Shown piece by piece: positions 54,584 to 64,000 of a stretch of 64,000 nt of DNA; position 1 is the stretch's first letter, and the number at the start of each line of letters is the position of its first letter. The position numbers and the translations under genes are program-made. The notes under the pieces are model-generated. The model saw only the letters and a program-made list of their open reading frames with translations, made no database searches and was not told the DNA's origin. This stretch comes from Salvelinus alpinus (Eukaryota > Chordata > Actinopteri > Salmoniformes > Salmonidae), in the NCBI RefSeq assembly GCF_045679555.1, contig NC_092094.1, forward strand, positions 14,646,612 through 14,710,611, given 5' to 3'.

Positions 54584-55407
54584 CTGTCAGAGCAGACACA
54601 CCCCTTGGTTACTGCATCAGACATACTGTACATACCTTGTGGTACTATAGAACACAGCAAACAGACATGAGACATGCACTATAAAGCAAACAGAGGAGGA
54701 GTAGTAGGATACACTACGTAACTGTTGTTGAATGAAGAAGAGTAGAGCTTCGATTCCCAGAGACATCAGCATGATGATGTAGGTACAGAACACTCTAAAA
54801 TAATAGACTACAACCAGATTATGTGTCTTGTGGCAGATTAATACAACCGCTGCTGCCATGTGGGTTGAAAACCATAGCAGGTTAACTGTGGTAAGTGTGC
54901 ACATCACCCAAACACATGGCACCTGATTCACATGTTACATTCACCAGTTTACCAGTCACTGGAATGAAGTCATCTGAAGGGCACTACTGTTATTCTCTAT
55001 TTCTGTTGTCACTTGTTCCACTTCAACATCTCCCTTTGAAGTCAAAATAACCTCACAGTCACTGTGGAAAGTGAATAGGATCCTACCTCTTATTACAGCT
55101 AACACCAGTATGCCTTTTCATTTGATTTTAAGCTCTACACACTGTTATCTTGATTTCCAACTCCCTTTCATTCCAATAGCCCGGTTTCAGGAAGTAGGAC
55201 AAAGGGATTATTGTGCTGCCCACTGTGATTCATAGGTGACACACTCAGTTGGGTTAGTGTTCAAAATTTATCTCTTTCTTTACGGCTGAGCGAGCAGTTT
55301 TAACTTGACAACCAGACTGAGTCAGTGGTCTTTCTTAGGGAGTGGAAATGCAGGTGAAACGTTAAATAGTTTTTCTAGTCTTCAACAGTTGCTTCAACAG
55401 CGATTTA

Positions 55408-55596
55408 CACTGAGTGTACAAAACATTAAGGACACCTACTCTTTCCATGACATAGACTGGTAGTAGGTGGCAGGCACCCCAGTTTCTGTCAAGAACTGCT
55501 ACACTGCTGGGTTTTTCACGCTCAACAGTTTCATGTGTATCAAGAATGCAACTCAATATTAGGAAGCTGTTCTTCATTTTTTTTGTACACACAGTG
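55408..55596. mobile_element. Internally deleted Tc1-like remnant
   Basis: Left end CACTGAGTGTACAAAACATT AAGGACACC after TA; right end TTTGTACACACAGTG before TA. About 190 bp; most of the element, including nearly all transposase sequence, is lost. Confidence 0.6.
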
Positions 55597-55689
55597 TATA
55601 GGCTATTTTATTGACTTGTTATGACATAACGTAATTATTAACATACACTGTGGGGACCAAGCTAAAGACTAAACAATAAAATGTACTGG

Positions 55690-56101
55690 TGCCATCGATG
55701 AAACCCTTTGAAATTCACCTGTGTGAACTCCCGCGCCTTACCACCTCTCGCAGCAGAGTAGTCTATAGAGGAGGAGCGCTACGAGAGCAGACAAAAAACG
55801 GAGGGGGTTTGAATGCCAGTGTGCGTGACTTACACATCACACTCCTGAGTCGCACAGGTCCGCATCTTGTAATACGGAATGAGAAACGGTCTTCTTGTGT
55901 CTGAGTAAACGTTTGTATTCTTTGTGAAAATAAAGAGAAAAGGGCAGAGTATTCAAAGTCAAACGCATCTTTTGCATATCAATTTGTTATTCGGCCGTCA
56001 AAAAGTCAATGCGCACAGTCTCAGGAATCCTGAGTTGTGTAGCCTACTATGATTTGAAAGAAGAAACCCAAACATAACTGAGACAGTTGCCTAACTGACA
56101 G
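55690..56101 (+). other. met: Candidate non-coding first exon and promoter of met
   Basis: A GC-richer stretch with CGCGCC, GGAGGAGCGC and similar motifs ends at CAACTGACAG-like sequence followed by the donor GTACGT (56102). In vertebrate MET the first exon is untranslated and the start codon lies near the beginning of exon 2, which fits the acceptor at 59068-59069. The 5' limit and use are inferred. Confidence 0.35.
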
Positions 56102-56559
56102 GTACGTTCTATTTTTGACTAATTTTAAATGTTTACTTGGTTTAATAATGCTTATTTATGTTTGCTTTACTTTGAATTAGCCTACATAGGCCTATTAAAA
56201 TTAGGCATCCGCGAAACGCTCGTCAATACGTTTTTGCTCAGATGCGTATCAGAAAGCTAGCCAATACTGAATACTTTCAATTATTGATTAAATTATATTA
56301 TTGTCCTAATAGCCTACGTTTTGCAATGATAAGCATACACTAACCAAAATCTCCAGAATAGCCTCACAGAATGTTCCGCGGATTTCTCTCAACAGTTTAT
56401 ATCATTAATCACTTCACTCTCTTTAAATCACGATATATCCTCTAAGATTATGTTTCTCAAATCTGTATTTACTTGTTCCTTGCAATAACACCTCCTATAG
56501 GAAATGAATTGTATCGGGACGGGACACGGGAGCAGGTGCGCGGTACATACAAAAGAAAG

Positions 56560-56652
56560 GCTCTTATCTAGAGCGACATACATTTTCATACTTTTTGTAC
56601 TGGTCACCCGTGGGATTCGCCATGCTCTACCAACTGAGCCACACGGGGACCA
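56560..56652 (-). mobile_element. tRNA-derived SINE fragment
   Basis: On the - strand, CCCCGTGTGGCTCAGTTGGT AGAGCATGGCGAAT has an A box like TGGCTCAGTTG and a tRNA-like head. It is followed after about 40 bases by the TCGCTCTAGATAAGAG tail module also seen at 12223. The B box is poorly preserved. Confidence 0.5.
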
Positions 56653-57393
56653 ATAATGGTACAATAATATGGAGTCAATGAAATGTGTTTTGGTTCTTCA
56701 CGCTTACTCATAATTGTAAGTAAAAAACAAACTAGTCATTCCTCTAGTATGTGCACATGCCACTTTGACTCCCATCCATCCTTGAAAATAGTTTTGCATG
56801 AGGGGCCACCATTTCCTCTCCATCACTAGAATTGTATATCTTTGTCTGTGATGACAGTGTCCTAAAATAGAGAATCAGAACTCTGGACTGATGGTCAATA
56901 ATGTTATTACAGTCTTTTAACGATTTAATGTTTTAGGGAAGATCTCATAGAGAAAACCCTTAGGTTCCAGAGGGTTAATCAATCATTTGTTTGCAGTAAT
57001 CAAGAAAGGCTATGTAACATTATATTGATATAAACATAATTGTCATAGCCTATAATGGCAACATATGTATTGGCTGCTGTGGAATCATCCATTTAAATAT
57101 GATAGTGAGTTTTATGAATTGTCTGGAAATATCAAGTACAAAACTGGCCTATAATAGAGAAACAACAACAATGTATTGTTAAATCAAGAAATATACTCCA
57201 CTCGGGATATTAGGTAATGATGCTAAGGGGGTTGAGCCTTCTCTCCTTGCTGACCTCTCCTGCTGTTTTTGTTGTCTTCCCACCACTTGTACAAAATGTG
57301 CTGATATGGACCAAGCAGGCGAATCTCTACATGCAAATATTCTGATTAACTAGGGATTAACTAGGGTCTGAAATCTCTCTCTTTCTCCTCCTC

Positions 57394-57394
<1 letters not shown>

Positions 57395-57490
<96 letters not shown>
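57395..57490. repeat. CTAT tetranucleotide microsatellite
   Basis: About 23 units of CTAT, followed by a CT run. Confidence 0.97.
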
Positions 57491-57492
<2 letters not shown>

Positions 57493-57502
57493 CTTTGTCT
57501 CT

Positions 57503-57503
57503 C

Positions 57504-57588
<85 letters not shown>

Positions 57589-57655
57589 GATTAACTAGAG
57601 TCTGAAATCTCTCTCTCTTTCTCCTTCTCTCTGTCTCTCTCACTCTCTCTCTCTC
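57503..57655. repeat. CT microsatellite with repeated flank
   Basis: CT runs with the phrase TTTGTCTCTCTGATTAACTA GAGTCTGAAATCTCTCTCTC, which recurs at 58135-58170. Confidence 0.9.
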
Positions 57656-58115
57656 TCAATTCAATTCAATTCAAGGGGCTTTATTGGCATGGGAAACATG
57701 TGTTAACATTGCCAAAGCAAGTGAGGTAGATAATACACAAAAGTGAAATAAACAATACAAATTAACAGTAAACATTACACATACAGAAGTTTCAAAACAA
57801 GAAAGACATTACAAATGTCATATTATATATATACAGTGTTGTAACAATGTACAAATGGTTAAAGCACACAAGTTAAAATAAATAAGCATAAATATGGGTT
57901 GTATTTACAATGGTGTTTGTTCTTCACTGGTTGCCCTTTTCTTGTGGCAACAGGTCACAAATCGTGCTGCTGTGATGGCACACTGTGGAATTTCACCCAG
58001 TAGATATGGGAGTTTATCAAAATTGGATTTGTTTTCAAATTCTTTGTGGATCTGTGTAATCTGAGGGAAATATGTCTCTCTAATATGGTCATACATTGGG
58101 CAGGAGGTTAGGAAG
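57656..58115 (-). mobile_element. LINE-like 3' fragment
   Basis: On + it begins CAATTCAATTCAATTCAAGG GGCTTTATTGGCATGG, the same as the fragments at 10714 and 11111. The - strand frame at 58096-57905 reads ITQIHKEFENKSNFDKLPYL LGEIPQCAITAARFVTCCHK KR, which resembles the extreme C-terminus of a LINE-encoded polyprotein; this is from memory of the family and needs a search. It is flanked by CT microsatellites on both sides. Confidence 0.55.
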
Positions 58116-58210
58116 TCTCTCTCTCTCTCTCTCTTTGTCTCTCTGATTAACTAGAGTCTGAAATCTCTCTCTCTTTCTCCTTCTCTCTCTCTCTCTCTTT
58201 TTCTCTCTCT
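58116..58210. repeat. CT-rich tract, duplicate of the flank at 57580-57655
   Basis: Contains TTTGTCTCTCTGATTAACTA GAGTCTGAAATC as at 57580-57610, so the LINE-like fragment is enclosed by a direct repeat of microsatellite plus unique sequence. Confidence 0.7.
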
Positions 58211-59070
58211 GACAGACCTTAAAAGCATTCCCCAGTGGATTGCCATTTAAGTGGCCTGCACTCCAACTATTTATCATTTTGTACAGCGCCCCACTCATAG
58301 TCCACCTGACTTGTTTTAATTGGGGTTCTAGCTACCACTCCTTTGGGGAAGTTTTCTAAACTTAGCTGTGTGGTTGGTTGGTTGCATCGCCCTACAGACC
58401 AGAGAGGGTTGCTGTATCCTCGGTGATTCACCCCATTGGGTTGCACTGTGGTCGGAATGGAACCAGAGATCTGGAATTTGGAACCACCGAAGTGGTGCTG
58501 AGTGTTGCTCGGTCAGCACTGCAGAACACTACTTCAATAAAACTTTATTGTCTGTCGGTCAACATGAGTTTCACTGACTGGCTTGTTCACAATAATAGCG
58601 AGTCATAGTAGAAGTGCTGATGTGTTTGATATTGAAGTGGGGCTCCATAATGCTCCCATGTCATATCAGCATTTAGTAACAGTGATTTCACTGACGTGGT
58701 GCTGTGGTGGAGTGAGTAGACCACGGCTTTAGACCCTGACACACACACTTCCATTTATGAGCCTGACAAAGCAATAGTGATCCCTCTTGTTTTTCTAATC
58801 CCTATTTTTATCAAGAGAATGATCCTTTTTCTCTACACCTCTCTGTCTGAACACGTGAGGGAAATCTAGACGCCAATATTATTATGATTGATGGTGTTTT
58901 TTTTGTGTTATTGTTATGAATGTCCCGAATAAGTCACCCCTCATTTTTTTACTTTCCTAACCTTAGTTGAATGAGATAATAAGTGTCTCTGGATAAGCCT
59001 GTCTGCTAATTGACTAAAACATACAGTGTAATGTAACTTCTCTCTTTCTGTGGCTTATGTTTGGAACAGG

Positions 59071-60312
59071 ATGAAGAATATCTGCTTGTTGGACATCGTG
59101 ATCATCCTCTGGGCTCTGTGCTCCTCGAAGGTGAGAGGTCAATGTGATGAACCGGCCGAGAACTCCAAGCTCAACCTCTCTGTGACCTACAACCTGCCCA
59201 GCTTCGAGGCCGACTCCGCCATACAGAACATGGTCACCTTCGAGGGGACGGTTTACGTTGGTGCTGTGAACAGGATCTATGCGCTGTCAGAGAACCTGAC
59301 CAAGCTGTCGGAGTACCGGACCGGGCCCGTGTCAGAGGCTGGTGTCGAAAGGCAATGTGGCCCAAGTAGCCAGGATGGAGCTGCTGGCAAGCCCAACGCT
59401 GTGTTGGACAACAATAACATGGCCCTGCTGGTGGAGCGTTACTATGACGATGAGCTGTTCAGCTGCAGCTCCGCGGACGCCGGTGTCTGCCGTCGCCACT
59501 TGCTGGTGGAGAGAGGGAATGTTTCCAAGGAGGTGAACTGTATGTATTCACCCAAGACAGATGATGGAGGACGGCAGGGCTGTCCCGACTGTGTTACCAG
59601 CCCCCTGGGTTCCCGTGTGCTCAACATGGTGAGCGGAGGTGTGGTACGGTTCTTCGTAGGGAACTCGGAGATCACTGGAAGCGCTGGAACTGGAAGTCCG
59701 TCCCGCATGACCTCCGGCCCCCAGGCCCAGCAGCCACAGCACCACACCATCTCAGTGCGTCAGATGAAAGAAACCCAAGATGGCTTCCGTTTCTTCTCCG
59801 ACCAGTCCTACATGGACCTGGCCCCGGGCCTCCGCGGCGACCACCACCTGCGTTACGTCTACTCCTTCCAGAGCGGCAGCCACGCCTACTTCCTCACCGT
59901 GCAGCGTGAGGGCCGCAGCTCGCAGGTCTACCACACCCGCATCGTCCGCATGTGCGGCACCGACCCGGAGCTGCGGCGTTATGTGGAGATGCCCTTTGAA
60001 TGCATCCTGACGGAGAGGCGGCGGCGGCGGCGCTTGGCCAGCATCGAGGTGTTTAATGTCCTCCAGGCGGCCCATGTGGCCGAGGCGGGCAGCGAGCTGA
60101 GGCAGGAGATGGGGCTGAAGGAAGGGGAGGACGTGCTGTTTGCTGCCTTCGCCCGATCCAAGCCAGACTCCCCGGAACCCACAGCCAGCTCGGCCGTCTG
60201 CGTCATCTCACTGGCAGACGTCAACAACTTCTTCAAGGATTTCATCCAGAAGTGCCACACCAAGCAGCCATACCACTTCACCGGCTCCGAGGAGAAACGC
60301 TGCTACAACGGG
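59071..60312 (+). CDS. met: MET (hepatocyte growth factor receptor), first coding exon, partial gene
   Basis: MET is a single-pass receptor tyrosine kinase for HGF. This exon (414 codons) follows the acceptor TTGGAACAG; the first codon ATG is two bases into the exon and is chosen because upstream codons of the frame are intronic. It encodes a signal peptide (hydrophobic residues about 4-18, cleavage near Gly24), then the Sema beta-propeller: EYRTGPV, NMALLVERYYDDELFSC, CPDCV, RQMKETQDGFRFFSDQSYMD, YFLTVQRE, MPFECILTE, FARSKPDSPEP. RRRRRR at 316-321 is the furin site that makes the alpha and beta chains. An extra Gly/Ser/Gln-rich loop (GSAGTGSPSR, about residues 210-225) is longer than in human. 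The donor is GTAAGA. Kinase exons lie beyond the window. Confidence 0.96.
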
Positions 60313-61761
<1,449 letters not shown>

Positions 61762-62582
61762 AAAATATTATTTACACACAAAAAGATGATGGCATGCTAG
61801 CTAGGCACATTTTTATCAGACATAATTTTTCACTGACTAATCAGGTGCCTTGTGGTGCAAGAGCCTCTACACTTAGTTATACTGGTGTAATAACTGAATT
61901 ATACCTTTTAATAATTCCACAGTCAGAATTAAGCAGGTTTTTCAGATTAGTTTTTTCAGATATTTTGGTTTCTGTTTTAGACATCGTCGTACAGTCTTAT
62001 TCATGTAGTCGATTTTAAATGTAATGTGTGGATTTTCTGCAGCCAAAAGAGCTTTTAACAGGTAAATGCTATCAGGGATTCTCTTTCTGTAGATGACTTT
62101 AACAGCCATTAAAACATATTCCTTTGTGCTCTCAAGTCAAAACAACAAGTCATTTAAATGTTTAACCACCAGACCAACAGGTGTTTTTTAGACTTAAGGA
62201 GGGGTTAACTTGGCAGCAATGAGTATGAACGCACAATAACTGACCAACGGTCTCTTGCCCTGTTTTTGTTTTAAAGCCTGAAGGAGAAGAAGGATCTTAT
62301 CCTAGTAGTTTTCTAATGGATTTATGGGTCATATTCAGTGGCATATGGCAAGTAGATCCTCTCTTTTATTCCATAGTAAGAGAACCAGATAAGCCAGGCC
62401 ATAAAACAGTCAAAAGTAAACGCACGAAAGAGGCATGCTTAAGCTTTATAATCTGTTTAACTAAACTGCTGTAGTTCTGAAGAAGACCTGGAATAGGAAT
62501 GTAAAGGAGGGTTGGAGAAGCGAGCGGATGCAAGAGTATGTTTGATGATTTAAGTGGTGGTTGTCAACTCCACCGAGCCTCT

Positions 62583-62645
62583 TAACTCCTGGCTACGGAC
62601 CCATAGGGCTCTGGTCAAAAGTAGTGCACTATGAAGGGAAAAGAG
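62583..62645. repeat. Partial GTGCACTA-type MITE
   Basis: CCCATAGGGCTCTGGTCAAA AGTAGTGCACTATGAAGGGA matches one half of the palindromic MITE at 4468. Confidence 0.5.
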
Positions 62646-62647
62646 TG

Positions 62648-62710
62648 GGACTCAACCCTGGGACTCAACCCTGGGACTCAACCCTGGGACTCAACCCTTG
62701 GGACTCAAAC
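62648..62710. repeat. Short tandem repeat, 13-bp unit x about 5
   Basis: GGGACTCAACCCT units directly attached to the partial MITE, replacing its other half. Confidence 0.9.
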
Positions 62711-63841
62711 TGGTGTAGGGAGTCAGATATGATAAATGATGTAATGATTAGTGGCTCTGTCATCTTGTCCATGCGTTAGAGGCTAGAGTAAGTCTGTTTT
62801 CAGTAGCTGCTCATTGCCTCTCTCGCTGCAGGCTCATTATGGTCTGGCTGTTTGTTACTTACCAGAAACACAAACCATCTAAAATACTAATGAAAGAATA
62901 ATAACGTGTCCGCTCAATAGACTTATACACACAAACTTCAAGGAGTTTCAAAGTGCTTCTTAAAACTGTTGATGGGATTATACATCAGACTTCGGCTTGA
63001 CAAGGAGTAAGGTTACATGCACTCAACAATATGATTATTGTGGATAGTCAGATTAATATAATAGTTTGATTAAAATGTTTACGTGCTTTGCAAGACACAA
63101 TTTCCCAAACAATCCTGTTTACATGGACACATCTGAAATCAGGCTATCTGATGGCAGTCTGATAAATGCAGAAAATCGTCAATCACAATAAATGTTGTAC
63201 CACAGCGAACATGCTATTTTTGGGAAGGGTATTTGATTCTGTGTTCGGACATATAGAGTTTGTATGTAAAAACTACTTCTAAGACACATGCATTCAGTTG
63301 TTCCGAACCCTCACTTCACTCGTGCTAAAGAGGGAGGCTCGCTCGGGGTTGGTGCTAGCACACGCGTATATCAAATACACAGCTGGAATGCTGATGAAGG
63401 TGTTTACATGTCCTAGTAACTCTAAAGGTTGCTCAGAAAACCAGGTGTTTTAATCGGCGTATGCTGACTTCGATTTTTTAACTTACGCCGATTTAAGATC
63501 AGCAGAGTAAGGCGTTTAAATGACTAATGCCATACTCAGCCTACTGCCATAATCAGTTTAATATCAAATTATTAGTGTGCATATAAACGCACTAATGTTT
63601 ATTTTTGATTTTTTTACTACACATTTTGCTGAGTAATGGTAATGGAAGCGAGTGAGAGATGGTAAGGACTTGGAATGGCACCAATAGACAAAGACAGGGA
63701 GGCATCATCACTCAAGTTTAATAACGGATGTAGGTTACATTGCAACTATCATTTCTTAAATATATATATCGTAATATTAGTATAACTGTAGTATAAATAC
63801 AATATTAGGCAGGGGGGACACTTGGGTCTTAAAATATACAA
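62711..63841. other. met intron, nothing recognised
   Basis: AT-rich intronic DNA; a loosely palindromic block around 63000-63590 (ATTAATCTGA / AATCAGTTTAAT-like phrases, TTTACGTGC / GCATATAAACGC) may be a diverged DNA element. Confidence 0.35.
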
Positions 63842-63843
63842 AC

Positions 63844-64000
63844 GGGCTTCCCGAGTGGCGCATTGGTCTAAGGCCCTGCATCGCAGTGCTATCTGTGCCA
63901 CTAGAGATCCTGGTTCCAGTCCAGACTCTGTCGCAGCCGGCCACGACCGGGAGACCCATGGGGCGGCACACAATTGGCCCAGCGTCGTCCGGGTTAGGGG
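63844..64000 (+). mobile_element. tRNA-derived salmonid SINE, cut by window end
   Basis: CTTCCCGAGTGGCGCATTGG TCTAAGGC, a tRNA-Leu-like head with A box, then CTATCTGTGCCACTAGAGAT CCTGGTTCCAGTCC with a B box (GGTTCCAGTCC), then GTCGCAGCCGGCCACGACCG GGAGACCCATGGGGCGGCAC A. This is the well-known RNA polymerase III-type SINE of salmonids (family knowledge). Confidence 0.9.

Noticed and set aside
56560-56652. Functional tRNA gene
   Set aside because: Only the A-box half is tRNA-like; there is no cloverleaf and the sequence runs into a SINE tail.
63844-64000. Functional tRNA-Leu gene
   Set aside because: A and B boxes are present, but the continuation is the standard SINE body.

Overview
This window is eukaryotic, almost certainly from a salmonid fish (Salmo, Oncorhynchus, Salvelinus or a close relative). 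The evidence is intron-split vertebrate genes in the conserved order caveolin-2, caveolin-1, MET, set in a very high load of salmonid-type repeats: many Tc1/mariner elements of several terminal-repeat families, a tRNA-derived SINE, small palindromic MITEs, LTR elements and very long CA/CT microsatellites. The species assignment is inference; the gene identifications are read from protein sequence.

Genes, all on the + strand. cav2 has three coding exons (702-851, 3363-3550, 5119-5269) that join in phase to 162 codons. cav1 has three coding exons (8530-8565, 9366-9536, 18047-18388) that join to 182 codons; a TATA box just upstream of exon 2 suggests a separate start for the short (beta) isoform. 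The first coding exon of met (59071-60312) encodes the signal peptide and most of the Sema domain. Its later exons lie beyond the window, and a non-coding exon 1 is proposed near 55690-56101. A candidate unrecognised small gene lies between cav1 and met (about 34992-36210), with a phase-compatible terminal exon at 35839-35960 whose polypyrimidine tract is a CT microsatellite.

Repeats by region. 1-20 kb: caveolin genes, with one Tc1 element nested in another repeat in cav2 intron 1, another decayed Tc1 element and a 2.4 kb array of about 51 copies of a 47-bp unit in cav1 intron 2, and several MITEs. 20-34 kb: a CACATGTG-rich inverted repeat, then a cluster of Tc1 elements (a Sleeping Beauty-type relic and four others), three of them end to end in TA-rich DNA. 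34-36 kb: a solo LTR with a 5-bp target duplication, and the candidate gene. 37-52.3 kb: a degenerate ~180-210 bp satellite present in both orientations, into which an LTR element inserted. That LTR element now forms a five-LTR, three-internal-region array (40294-51118) bounded by one target duplication (CACAA); part of it plus flanking DNA is tandemly duplicated with an exact 4729-bp offset. 52-64 kb: microsatellites, LINE-like fragments and met.

The caveolins build plasma-membrane caveolae and MET is the HGF receptor tyrosine kinase; their adjacency is ancient vertebrate synteny. The most unusual structure is the LTR array: each internal region has no recognisable reverse transcriptase or integrase but carries two open frames on the - strand, an acidic/charged one starting inside the LTR and a ~650-codon proline-rich one built on a 9-residue periodicity.
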